Positions 52,399 through 60,337 of a DNA stretch of 64,000 nt are shown here, in pieces. The DNA lies in contig URQB01000002.1 in the NCBI GenBank assembly GCA_900549825.1, positions 1 through 64,000 of the forward strand, read 5' to 3'. The notes beneath the pieces are model-generated. The model had not been told where the DNA came from. It was given only the letters and a program-made list of their open reading frames with translations, and did no database searches. The stretch comes from an uncultured Oscillospiraceae bacterium. Lineage in GTDB: Bacteria; Bacillota; Clostridia; Oscillospirales; Acutalibacteraceae. Position numbers and translations under genes: made by a program. Within the stretch, counting starts at the first letter, position 1; every line of letters starts with the position of its first letter.

Positions 52399-52689
52399 TC
52401 ACAGCCAGCCGTTTTCTTCCAATACAGGCTTCAGTTTTTCACGGATTTCATTCTGATTCACGAGAGATTGCAGGTAGATCTTGTTGGGGAAATCTTGGAA
52501 ATGATCAAAGTGTGGCTTAAAATTAATCCCCGCGATCAAAATTTCCGCATGCTTGGATGCTGCAGAGAGCATATCGCTGTGATCGATATTTGCCTTTACG
52601 CCAAGCTCATTGAGTACAGCCTCAACGGCCATTTGACATACGAGACTGCTTCCGCAACCATTTCCGCAAACCATCAAAATGCTGATCAT
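52399..52689 (-). CDS. PTS EIIB component (SgaB/UlaB type)
   Basis: This 96-residue cytoplasmic phosphocarrier receives phosphate from EIIA on Cys8 in VCGNGCGSS, the conserved P-loop-like motif of the lactose/ascorbate EIIB fold, and passes it to the sugar in EIIC. Size and fold pattern are normal. It is first gene of the EIIB-EIIC transcript and divergent from the EIIA gene. Confidence 0.92.
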   Translation of the reverse strand: MISILMVCGNGCGSSLVCQMAVEAVLNELGVKANIDHSDMLSAASKHAEILIAGINFKPHFDHFQDFPNKIYLQSLVNQNEIREKLKPVLEENGWL

Positions 52690-52839
52690 TTTGAAACACC
52701 TTCCTTTCTATATATCGTGTAGACTGCCTTTTGACTCTGAAAGCGCAAGGTTGCAATTTTGTGATTTGATGTGCTCTGAAACATTCATAAATAGTAACAA
52801 AATGAAAATTTTTAGAAGAAATCCTTGTCTCTTAGTGCA

Positions 52840-52868
52840 ATCATACTATATTCATCGCATTATGTCAA
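52840..52868 (-). promoter_or_regulatory. Sigma-A promoter of the EIIB-EIIC transcript
   Basis: On the minus strand perfect TTGACA (52863-52868) and TATGAT (52840-52845) are 17 bases apart. Confidence 0.75.
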
Positions 52869-53012
52869 ATATTTTGTTGAAAAAAATGAAGGATTGTACA
52901 TAATATATAACAAATCATTTCAATGTATCGGGTTAATTTATGCACAATTGAAGAACAATAAGCGCTGACCTCTTCAAAATATAACAAAATAATGACATTT
53001 AGTTGCAACATA

Positions 53013-53041
53013 TTGCAATTTAAAACAAGATGGGTTATAAT
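53013..53041 (+). promoter_or_regulatory. Sigma-A promoter of the EIIA gene
   Basis: TTGCAA (53013-53018) and perfect TATAAT (53036-53041) are 17 bases apart; a preceding TTGCAA copy lies at 53003-53008. Confidence 0.7.
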
Positions 53042-53103
53042 GAGGCTGAAAATTTTAGAAGAACCTTTGGATCTGAACTTTAGAAAGAAAAAGGAGTGAT
53101 GTC

Positions 53104-53565
53104 ATGCTGCTGAAAGAGATTGTCCGGCAAAACAGGGCCGCATTTTTTTCCGGCTCTTCTGACTGGAAGGATGCGATTCGGAAGAGCTGCCAACCGCTGG
53201 TGGATACCGGCTGCGCAACGCCGGCTTATGCACAGCGCATTATTGAGTGCGTTGAAGAATTCGGGCCGTATATCGTTATTGTGCCCGGGTTGGCGATTCC
53301 CCATTCTACGAAAGGGTCGCCCGGCGTGTCTCAGACCGCAATTTCTTTTGTGCGATTTGAGCGGCCTGTTATATTTGATCCGGAAGACCGCGAAAAGGAC
53401 GCCCGCGTATTTTTTGCACTGGCAGCGGTTGACGAGGACGCGCACATAAAAAATATGCGCCAGCTCTTCAAGATCCTCTCCAATGAGGAATTGCTCGAAA
53501 AACTGGCGCACGTCAGCTCCCCACAGGAGTTGGCGATGCTCGATGATCAATATCTTGGCGGTTGA
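53104..53565 (+). CDS. PTS EIIA component (fructose/ascorbate type)
   Basis: This 153-residue phosphocarrier takes phosphate from HPr on His67 within GLAIPHSTKG, the conserved EIIA type 2 motif, and transfers it to EIIB. SWKDAIRKSCQPLVDTG-like N-terminal helices and the FRRLFKILSNEEL-like C-terminal region fit the family. AAAGGAG lies seven bases before the ATG. It is transcribed away from EIIB-EIIC and converges on the HAD phosphatase gene with only three bases between stops. Confidence 0.92.
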   Translation: MLLKEIVRQNRAAFFSGSSDWKDAIRKSCQPLVDTGCATPAYAQRIIECVEEFGPYIVIVPGLAIPHSTKGSPGVSQTAISFVRFERPVIFDPEDREKDARVFFALAAVDEDAHIKNMRQLFKILSNEELLEKLAHVSSPQELAMLDDQYLGG

Positions 53566-53568
53566 TCG

Positions 53569-54207
53569 TCACTCCAAGGAGGGCAAAAGAGTAAGCAGGT
53601 CGGGGAACCGGTTAATCCGCAAAGCCGCTTCGGGGACATGCCCGAAGCCATAGGAGGCCCAGATGAATGCGGCGCCAGCCTGCGTGGCTGCCTGAAAATC
53701 CATCTGCGTATCTCCGATATAAACAGGATGCGTCAAAGCGTTTCTCCTGATTAAGCGCCGGATATTTTCCGACTTGCTCAGCCCTGTGTTCCCTTCGCAA
53801 TCAAAATCGGTAAAAAGGGGCTCCAAGTGATAAAAATGCAGGAAACTTTCGATATATCCCTGCTGACAGTTGCTTACAATGCTCAAGTGGTAGTGCTGAG
53901 CCAGGTCCCGAAGCGTGGGTTCCACGCCAGCGTACAGCCGCCCCCCGTGCACAGCGAGGTAATCGCATTCTTGGCGCATACAGTATTGCGCAATTTCATC
54001 CGGATCTTCCCCGTAACGGGAAAAAAGCCGGTCGGCAATCTCACGGGCGCCGAGGCCCATAATAGACTGAATTTCTGCGATTGACGGTGGATTTTTTACT
54101 TGATAGGTATCGCGCAGCGTGTGTGCCCACGATTGGGAGACGGCTTCACTGGCATCCCACAAGGTGCCGTCCAGGTCAAAAATCAGGCTATCACAATTCA
54201 TTTGCAT
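53569..54207 (-). CDS. HAD-superfamily phosphatase (phosphoglycolate phosphatase-like)
   Basis: This 212-residue hydrolase has motif I FDLDGTLWD (Asp11 nucleophile and Asp13), motif II IVSNC, the Lys of motif III in GLSKSENI and motif IV YIGDTQMDF. A helical cap follows motif I, as in phosphoglycolate and beta-phosphoglucomutase relatives. It should dephosphorylate a small phosphate ester, possibly to relieve sugar-phosphate stress in this PTS pathway. ATG 54207 is used; a second in-frame ATG at 54201 is equally plausible. It is divergent from the SIS genes. Confidence 0.88.
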   Translation of the reverse strand: MQMNCDSLIFDLDGTLWDASEAVSQSWAHTLRDTYQVKNPPSIAEIQSIMGLGAREIADRLFSRYGEDPDEIAQYCMRQECDYLAVHGGRLYAGVEPTLRDLAQHYHLSIVSNCQQGYIESFLHFYHLEPLFTDFDCEGNTGLSKSENIRRLIRRNALTHPVYIGDTQMDFQAATQAGAAFIWASYGFGHVPEAALRINRFPDLLTLLPSLE

Positions 54208-54342
54208 CGATCTCCCTTTCGCAGGGGCGGTTCATGAAGCCCCGTATTTATTGTTCAGTATACCAGCATACCATCCGCTGTCAAGCCGCGATATCCTCTT
54301 GCGGTCGAATGGGATGAAACCTGAGAATGGAGGAATGATTTT

Positions 54343-55401
54343 ATGATCGATACCAAAGAATCTGTTTTTTGGAAGGAAATTTTTGAGCAGCCGGAAGCCG
54401 TCCGGAATTGCTTAAAAGAAAATGAACCGGTTTTACGGGAGATCGCAAAAGAAGTGAAGGAGCGCAAGATCAAAACGGTTGTTTTTGTGGGACGCGGCTC
54501 CAGCGATCACGCGAATCTGGTAGGGCGATATCTATTTGAAACAAAGTGCAGCATGGTGGCGAGCATCTGCGCTCCCAGCGTGGTGACCGCTTATCACAGT
54601 GATGTGGATTATTCCAATGTGTTGATGATCGCAATATCCCAGTCCGGTGGAGCGCGTGATATTTACGAGGTGATGAAGCACTGCGATGAGCAGGGCGGCG
54701 TGTGCGTCTGTGTGACCAATGTGGAAGGCTCCCTGATGACGCAGGCGGGCAAATACCAGGTGCGCAATCATTGTGGGCCGGAGCGCAGCGTCACGGCGGG
54801 TAAATCTTACCTCACACAGGTTACCATCGTGACCGCGTTGGCCGCGTATATCTCGGGGGATCCGGAACTGCTGTCTGTACTGGACGAGCTGGGCACCATC
54901 GTGGAGCGGTCGCTCGCCGTTTTGGAGCCCCAGGTGCGCGATGTGGTCCGTTACTACCGGAATACGGAGCACATGCTTTTGATGGGCCGCGGCCTGATGG
55001 ATGCGCTGGCCAATGAGGTGGAGCTGAAAATTCAGGAGACCAGCTATCTGGATGCCCGCAGCTATGGCTCTGCCGATTACCGGCATGGCCCGATTGCCAC
55101 GGCACTGCGCTTTGTGCCCTGCGTCTTTTTGATTGCCGACCGGCACACCAATTATTGCGCGGTAGATTTGCTGAAGCGTTTGAAAGAAGAGTCCTCTATC
55201 TGGTGCACAGTGGTGACCAATGATCCGGAAATCGCAAAATTAGGCGATACCAGTGTCCTTCTCCCGGAAGCGTTTGATGGAATACGCGCCGTGTTTGCGG
55301 GAGCGGTATTTGGGCAGATGTTTTCCTGCCTGTGCTCCCTGAGCCGCGGTTACAATCCGGATTGTCCCAAGGGTGTAAGCAAGCAAACTGTGACCGTCTG
55401 A
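54343..55401 (+). CDS. SIS-domain sugar-phosphate isomerase/aminotransferase-like protein (first of pair)
   Basis: At 352 residues this has two SIS modules like the isomerase half of GlmS and AgaS-type deaminases. The first phosphate-binding loop is FVGRGSSDHANLVGRYL with AISQSGGARDIYEVM; the second includes LMGRGLMDALANEVELKIQETSY and the RHGPIA loop. No glutaminase domain is present. It probably acts on a phosphorylated amino sugar or similar compound made by the PTS. GGAGG precedes the ATG. The second SIS gene follows after 40 bp. Confidence 0.88.
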   Translation: MIDTKESVFWKEIFEQPEAVRNCLKENEPVLREIAKEVKERKIKTVVFVGRGSSDHANLVGRYLFETKCSMVASICAPSVVTAYHSDVDYSNVLMIAISQSGGARDIYEVMKHCDEQGGVCVCVTNVEGSLMTQAGKYQVRNHCGPERSVTAGKSYLTQVTIVTALAAYISGDPELLSVLDELGTIVERSLAVLEPQVRDVVRYYRNTEHMLLMGRGLMDALANEVELKIQETSYLDARSYGSADYRHGPIATALRFVPCVFLIADRHTNYCAVDLLKRLKEESSIWCTVVTNDPEIAKLGDTSVLLPEAFDGIRAVFAGAVFGQMFSCLCSLSRGYNPDCPKGVSKQTVTV

Positions 55402-55441
55402 AGAAAAGGCGGTTGATAACTGAAAAAAGGAAGTGATTCAA

Positions 55442-56548
55442 ATGGATAGCGGCGAGCTCTCGATGAAACGCTATATTTTAGAGACACCGGATACAGTACG
55501 CCATAATATTGCGTGCAGTGAAGAACTGACACACAAAATGACGGAACTCTATCTGAAGCGGATGTATCGGTCAATTTGGCTGGTAGCCTGCGGATCCAGC
55601 TGCAACGCGGCGCTGTGTGCACGCTATTTGATGCAGAAGCTGCTGGGCGTACCGGTCAGGGTGGTGACCCCCTTCACCTTCAACCATTATGAGCATGATA
55701 TGACGGAAAGAGATTTTGTGGTCTGCATTTCACAAAGCGGGTGCAGCACCAATACCATTGAATCTCTTCAAGTATGTCGCCGCATGGGAATCCCTGCGGT
55801 GGGGTTAACCGGCAATATTCACAGCGATTTTGAAAAAGAGGCGGATCAGGTCATCAGCTTTGGCCTTGGGGGCGAAAAACTGGACTTTGTGACCAAGGGC
55901 GTTGTGACCCTCACTACCTTCCTGATGCTCTTTGCACTGCATACCGCTGTGCGCCTGGGGCGCCTGGACGAGGCCGGCGCGGAGGAGCAAAAGGCGCAAA
56001 TGCGATTGGCTATGGAGAATTATGAATCGATCGTTGCAGGCTTTGACGTGTTCTTCCAGCGCAACAGGAAAAATCTGCTTTCGATGGAGAAGGCATACCT
56101 GATCGGTGCGGGCGCAAACTATGGGACTGCTCTGGAAGGAGCTGTAAAGATCGGAGAAACGGTCCATATCCTTGCGGTGGGATACGAGGTGGATGAGGCC
56201 ATCCACGGCCCACAGATTCAGCTCACGCCCAATTACAATTTTATTTTTATCGATCCGGGCGACGAAACCGCCGCGCGCATTGAACAATCCTATCGCGCCG
56301 CAAAGGCGATCAGCGACCGTGTATATATCCTGAGCAATAACCCGCTGATTCAGGGAGACGGCGTGATGCGCGTGCCGCATCAGGTGGATGAGATGATTTC
56401 CCCGCTCTATACGCTGGCCTTTGTGCAGATGATGGCGTATACCGTCTCTGAAACCAACTCCACCTGGAAACAGCACCCGCTGATGAAAGAATATAAGGCG
56501 ATTCTATTTGGGAAGTCGGATACATATCAGGCGTATGACTGCACCTGA
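55442..56548 (+). CDS. SIS-domain protein (second of pair), deglycase/isomerase-like
   Basis: This 368-residue double-SIS protein differs from its neighbour. Key loops are VACGSSCNAALCARYLM, CISQSGCSTNTIES, and GAGANYGTALEGAVKIGETVH; a VDEAIHGPQ loop supplies a Glu-His pair where catalytic residues lie in GlmS-like isomerases and in FrlB-like deglycases. It could cleave or isomerise a phosphorylated Amadori-type compound or amino sugar; this is inference. The ATG at 55442 follows AAGGAAG by eight bases. The transketolase genes follow on the same strand. Confidence 0.86.
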   Translation: MDSGELSMKRYILETPDTVRHNIACSEELTHKMTELYLKRMYRSIWLVACGSSCNAALCARYLMQKLLGVPVRVVTPFTFNHYEHDMTERDFVVCISQSGCSTNTIESLQVCRRMGIPAVGLTGNIHSDFEKEADQVISFGLGGEKLDFVTKGVVTLTTFLMLFALHTAVRLGRLDEAGAEEQKAQMRLAMENYESIVAGFDVFFQRNRKNLLSMEKAYLIGAGANYGTALEGAVKIGETVHILAVGYEVDEAIHGPQIQLTPNYNFIFIDPGDETAARIEQSYRAAKAISDRVYILSNNPLIQGDGVMRVPHQVDEMISPLYTLAFVQMMAYTVSETNSTWKQHPLMKEYKAILFGKSDTYQAYDCT

Positions 56549-56588
56549 TTGCGTATTCGCTCAGATATCATTTCACAGGAGGTAAAGT

Positions 56589-57437
56589 ATGACGAGCAAG
56601 GAATTAAAGGAACTGAAAAAGTTCTCTGCACAGATCAGAGTGGATGAACTGGAAATGTTCCGGCAGCGCGGGATGGGCCATATCGGCGGATGTCTGTCTG
56701 TGGTGGAGCTCATTTCCGTGTTGTACGGAAAGCAGATGAAATACGACCCGCAAAACCCGGCGTGGGAGGGCCGCGATTATCTGGTTATGAGCAAGGGGCA
56801 CGCGGCGCCTACCGTATGCGCCGCTCTGGCGGAAAAAGGTTTTTTTGAGAAGGAACTGCTGCTGACAATGGACGATATCGGCACGCACATCCCCTCCCAT
56901 GTGGATCGGCTCCTGACCCCCGGGATCGATGTCACCTGCGGCTCTCTCGGCCAGGGCGCTTCAGTGGCGGCCGGCATTGCCTACGGCCTGCGCGCCGCAG
57001 GGCGTAACGATCAGTACGTATATGTGTGCATCGGCGACGGGGAGATGAACGAGGGGCAGAACTGGGAAGCGTTTCAGTTTATGGCCCACAACAAGCTCAA
57101 TCACTGCATCGTATTTGTTGACAACAACAAACGCCAGCATGACGGATACTGCACAGAGGTTCTCAATCCGTTCAGCTACGAGGAGAAAATGCGCGCATTC
57201 GGCTTTTGGGCGATCACAGTGGATGGAGCCAGCGAGGAGGCGATCGACGATGCGATCAATCTGGCCAAGACCGTTCCGGATAAGGCGATCTGCATCATTC
57301 TGGATACCGTCAAAGGCCAGGGCGTAAAATACTATGAGGATATGGTGGACAACCATGCGCCCAAGGTGTTCGAAGAAGGGCGGGCGATCATTGACGCCGC
57401 GATTGCCCAATTGAAAATAGTTACGGAGGAGGAATAA
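56589..57437 (+). CDS. Transketolase, N-terminal (TPP-binding) subunit
   Basis: This 282-residue half-transketolase binds thiamine diphosphate: GDGEMNEGQNWEA (near residues 150-162) is the TPP-binding motif with the metal ligands. SKGHAAPTVCAAL and CGSLGQGASVAAGIAYG line the cofactor site. It forms one active enzyme with the next gene's product, transferring two-carbon units between sugar phosphates. AGGAGG precedes the ATG. Split transketolases are common in Clostridia and often occur in dedicated sugar operons. Confidence 0.94.
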   Translation: MTSKELKELKKFSAQIRVDELEMFRQRGMGHIGGCLSVVELISVLYGKQMKYDPQNPAWEGRDYLVMSKGHAAPTVCAALAEKGFFEKELLLTMDDIGTHIPSHVDRLLTPGIDVTCGSLGQGASVAAGIAYGLRAAGRNDQYVYVCIGDGEMNEGQNWEAFQFMAHNKLNHCIVFVDNNKRQHDGYCTEVLNPFSYEEKMRAFGFWAITVDGASEEAIDDAINLAKTVPDKAICIILDTVKGQGVKYYEDMVDNHAPKVFEEGRAIIDAAIAQLKIVTEEE

Positions 57438-57440
57438 GCG

Positions 57441-58406
57441 ATGCTGCTCAAAGAAAGAAGCAAAGAGCTCGGCGGAGAAATGCGGGATGCTTACGGCGCC
57501 GCATTGGCAGATCTGCTGAAAACGAACGACAAGATCATGATTCTGGATTCCGATCTGGGAGGAGCATCCTTCTTTATTCGGTTTAAGAAGACGCATCCGG
57601 AGCATTTCATCGATGTTGGTATCTGCGAGGCAAATATGTTTGGCGTGGCTGCGGGATTATCCATGATGGGGTATACGCCTTTTGTCCACACCATGTCTGC
57701 CTTCGTCACCCGGAGAGCGCTGGATCAGGTCTATATCTCCTGCGCATACTCCAAGAATACGGTCAACATCTATGCTTCCGACCCGGGATTTTGTTCCGGT
57801 TTTGATGGAGGCACACATACCTGCTTTGAGGATATGGCGGTATTCCGTGCAATGCCGAATGCCATTGTGTGCGACCCCTGTGATCAAGTGCAGCTGGATT
57901 GGATGGTTCGGGCCTGTGCGGCCCGCAACGACGGCGCGGTTCACTATATCCGCGCATATCGAAAGGGCGTGCGCCCCGTATATGAACCGGGCACTCCGTT
58001 TGAGCTTGGCAAGGGGCAGGTGCTGATTCCCGGAGACGACGTGCTGCTGGTTTCCAGTGGATATGTCATGTCCGCCGCTCTTGATGCGGCAGAGGCGCTC
58101 CGTGCTGAAGGGGTTTCCGTGGAGGTTGTTGACCCTGTTACCATTAAGCCCTTTGACGAAGCGTTGATCCGTGAGCAGGCGCAGGGGAAAAAGCTGGTGT
58201 GCACCTTTGAAAATCACAGCGTAATCAACGGCCTCGGCTCCGCTGTGGCTGACGTGCTGGCTAAAAATGCGATAGCGGTACCGCTTCTGAAGGTTGGGGC
58301 GCAGGATGTGTTCGGACAGGTCGGTATGATCGATCTTTTACAGAAGGAATTTAAGCTGACGGCCGAAGATTTGGTTCAGGACATCAAACAGGCGCTTGCC
58401 CGGTAG
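57441..58406 (+). CDS. Transketolase, C-terminal (pyrimidine-binding) subunit
   Basis: This 321-residue partner of the preceding subunit carries the pyrimidine-binding and C-terminal domains. DSDLGGASFF, the catalytic Glu region VGICEANMFGVAAGLSMMG, and EVVDPVTIKPFDEALI are typical. It begins three bases after the first subunit's stop with GGAGGAA upstream, so translation is coupled. Together with the epimerase-like gene at 59651 it feeds a pentose-phosphate-type interconversion. Confidence 0.94.
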   Translation: MLLKERSKELGGEMRDAYGAALADLLKTNDKIMILDSDLGGASFFIRFKKTHPEHFIDVGICEANMFGVAAGLSMMGYTPFVHTMSAFVTRRALDQVYISCAYSKNTVNIYASDPGFCSGFDGGTHTCFEDMAVFRAMPNAIVCDPCDQVQLDWMVRACAARNDGAVHYIRAYRKGVRPVYEPGTPFELGKGQVLIPGDDVLLVSSGYVMSAALDAAEALRAEGVSVEVVDPVTIKPFDEALIREQAQGKKLVCTFENHSVINGLGSAVADVLAKNAIAVPLLKVGAQDVFGQVGMIDLLQKEFKLTAEDLVQDIKQALAR

Positions 58407-58414
58407 GCAAAATG

Positions 58415-58452
58415 AAAAACAGGGGGCTTTGGAAAATGATCCAAAGCCTCCT
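58415..58452 (-). terminator. Intrinsic terminator of the DeoR gene
   Basis: Read on the minus strand, GGAGGCTTTGG pairs with CCAAAGCCCCC (one wobble) and is followed by TGTTTTTCATTTT. It lies between the convergent DeoR and transketolase genes and may serve both. Confidence 0.65.
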
Positions 58453-58553
58453 GCCACTCAGAAGAATCTTTCGCATAAGGGAATTTCGGTGTTGCTCTAT
58501 AAATACTGGGCACAAGGTATTGCTCTGGTTTCTGCCAGGGCCCGTTACTTGGA

Positions 58554-59315
58554 TCAGGGAACGTCGGCAAATACAAAATTGGATGGCAGCCCATCGGGCA
58601 TATTTTCGTTATGGTCGCTGATAATCAGGTCAAACGCTGACAGGGGATTGAAACGGCAGTAGGAGGTAACGCCCAATTTGCTGGCATCTGCAAGCAGATA
58701 GTTGTGCGTCGCATATTTCATTGCCACTTCTTTGACGGGGATGGTATCGATGTCATCATTATAAGCCATCTGATGCACCAGCTCGATTCCCGAACAGCCG
58801 AAAAAAGCATGGTCAAAGTGAAACTGAGAGACCATTTTTTCCGCAAAGACGCCGACTGTGCTGGCATGGAAATGGCTGTAGTGGCCGCCGATTAAAAAGA
58901 TATCCACGTCCATATTCTGAACGCGCTGCGGAATCAGGAGATTGTGTGTGACGATACGGATTTTTTTATCCTGAATAAAATCGATCATTGGAGCGATAGT
59001 AGTCCCGCCGTCTAAAAAGATACAGTCTCCGTCCTTGACCAGAGAGGCCGCCTTGCTGGCGATAGAAATTTTTGCCTCGATATGTTCCTTTGATTTTTCA
59101 CTGGTTACCATAGGGGCTGCCGAAGGCCCCGGCAGCGAAGCCCGCGTTGCGCCGCTGCGCACCTTAACAGCAAGACCTTTTTCATCCAGTTTTTCGAAAT
59201 CCCTGCGAACCGTAGCGATAGAGACGCCCAATTCGCCTGCAATTTCTTTCAGCGTAACAACTTCCTTTTCCTTTAGCCGATTGAGAATGTAACGGGCTCT
59301 TTCTGATGCTATCAT
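58554..59315 (-). CDS. DeoR/GlpR-family transcriptional regulator
   Basis: This 253-residue repressor has an N-terminal helix-turn-helix (LKEIAGELGVSIATVRRDFEKLDEKG, with the DeoR signature) and a C-terminal sugar-phosphate sensor of the ISOCOT fold: DGDCIFLDGGTTIAPMIDF binds the effector phosphate, and KKIRIVTHNLL is typical. It likely controls the surrounding PTS genes in response to a sugar phosphate. The ATG at 59315 follows AAGGAG by five bases. It is divergent from the epimerase-ptsI-ptsH operon. Confidence 0.93.
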   Translation of the reverse strand: MIASERARYILNRLKEKEVVTLKEIAGELGVSIATVRRDFEKLDEKGLAVKVRSGATRASLPGPSAAPMVTSEKSKEHIEAKISIASKAASLVKDGDCIFLDGGTTIAPMIDFIQDKKIRIVTHNLLIPQRVQNMDVDIFLIGGHYSHFHASTVGVFAEKMVSQFHFDHAFFGCSGIELVHQMAYNDDIDTIPVKEVAMKYATHNYLLADASKLGVTSYCRFNPLSAFDLIISDHNENMPDGLPSNFVFADVP

Positions 59316-59650
59316 AACTTCTCCTTGCAAATATGCAACCGTTCTTTGCAAAATAATCAAGAAGATTGCATCTGGTTTTCTACTCCTTGATTCATATAGT
59401 ATAATATATATCTGCTAAAAAGCAATACTTTCTCCAAATATTTTCTATCTCAATCATCGTATCTGCATGATTTTTTGATTTGAAAGCAGAACAGCATCAG
59501 AGAACCCTCTTTTTTTATGTAATTTTTCTGAAACTATTTGATATATAACCTGAGTTATGTTATAATTAATGCATCAAATAATTGCATTTTATAACAATTA
59601 GGAATAAAATAGAACAAATTGTTTAAATGCGATAAGAGGTGAAATAACAT
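59316..59650. other. Divergent control region between DeoR and the epimerase operon
   Basis: This 335-bp AT-rich region is free of genes. It holds the promoter at 59538-59566 and palindromes around it (listed separately). TTGCAAA is repeated near 59324-59352 on the DeoR side. Confidence 0.6.
59538..59599 (+). promoter_or_regulatory. Promoter and probable operators of the epimerase-ptsI-ptsH operon
   Basis: TTGATA (59538-59543) and perfect TATAAT (59561-59566) are 17 bases apart. Inside the spacer is ATAAC-N4-GTTAT (59547-59560). TGTTATAA (59558-59565) and TTATAACA (59589-59596) form a wider inverted repeat spanning the start point. The TATAACA element also occurs upstream of the PTS EII genes. 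Confidence 0.65.
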
Positions 59651-60322
59651 ATGAAAAAGTTTATTTCCCCGTCCATCTGCTGCTGCGATCTGTCCTGCCT
59701 GGAAGAAAGCGTACGCGAGCTGGAGCGGCTTCATGTAGAATACATCCATGTTGACATTATGGACGGCGAGTTTGTGAACAACTACTGCCTGGGGACGGAA
59801 TTCATTCCTCTGCTCCACAGCATGACCAACATCCCATTGGACATCCATCTGATGATCATGAATCCGGATCGGAAGCTGGATTATTTTTCGTTTGCGCCCG
59901 AGGATATCGTGACCGTCCATGCGGAAAGTACCAATCATATTCAAAAGGCTCTGGCTGCAATTCATGAACGCGGCGCCAGGGCGGGGCTGGCCATCAATCC
60001 GGCTACCCCGGTGGAGCACTGCAAATGGGTGACGGACGATTTGGATCTCCTTCTTGTCATGACCATCAATCCGGGTTTTGCAGGGCAGAAGCTGGTTCCC
60101 CAAACGCTTCAAAAGATTGCACAGGCACGCCGGCTGATCGATTGCTGCAGTCGTGAGATTCTGCTGGAGGTAGATGGAAATGTCTCCTTTGAAAATGCGG
60201 CTCGCATGAGCGCCCTGGGCGCAAATATTTTTGTTGCCGGAACCTCCAGCCTCTATGACAGGGGCGGCAGTGTTGCAGAGAATTGCCGCCGTCTACGCCA
60301 GGCAATTGCAGTAAATCAATAA
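59651..60322 (+). CDS. Ribulose-phosphate 3-epimerase family enzyme
   Basis: This 223-residue TIM-barrel epimerase has SPSICCCDLSCL at the N-terminus, the metal-binding HVDIMDGEFV and HLMI, MTINPGFAGQ, and the C-terminal phosphate site GTSSLYDRG. It may interconvert ribulose 5-phosphate and xylulose 5-phosphate, or act on a six-carbon relative (allulose-6-phosphate 3-epimerases belong to the same family). It is first gene of an operon with EI and HPr, and functionally linked to the split transketolase nearby. Confidence 0.9.
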   Translation: MKKFISPSICCCDLSCLEESVRELERLHVEYIHVDIMDGEFVNNYCLGTEFIPLLHSMTNIPLDIHLMIMNPDRKLDYFSFAPEDIVTVHAESTNHIQKALAAIHERGARAGLAINPATPVEHCKWVTDDLDLLLVMTINPGFAGQKLVPQTLQKIAQARRLIDCCSREILLEVDGNVSFENAARMSALGANIFVAGTSSLYDRGGSVAENCRRLRQAIAVNQ

Positions 60323-60337
60323 AAGGGAGCGTTATTT

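Larger units (their letters stand above)
52690..53103. promoter_or_regulatory. Divergent AT-rich control region of the PTS genes with TATAACA motifs
   Basis: The 414-bp region between the EIIB and EIIA genes contains no gene. It has one promoter for each direction and the motif TATAACAAAT at 52906-52915 and 52980-52989. The same motif occurs near the epimerase promoter (59590-59599), suggesting binding of one regulator, probably the local DeoR protein. Confidence 0.55.

Noticed and set aside
52690..53103. A sigma-54 promoter for the PTS genes
   Set aside because: No GG-N10-GC pair of the -24/-12 type was found, while good sigma-A promoters exist in both directions.
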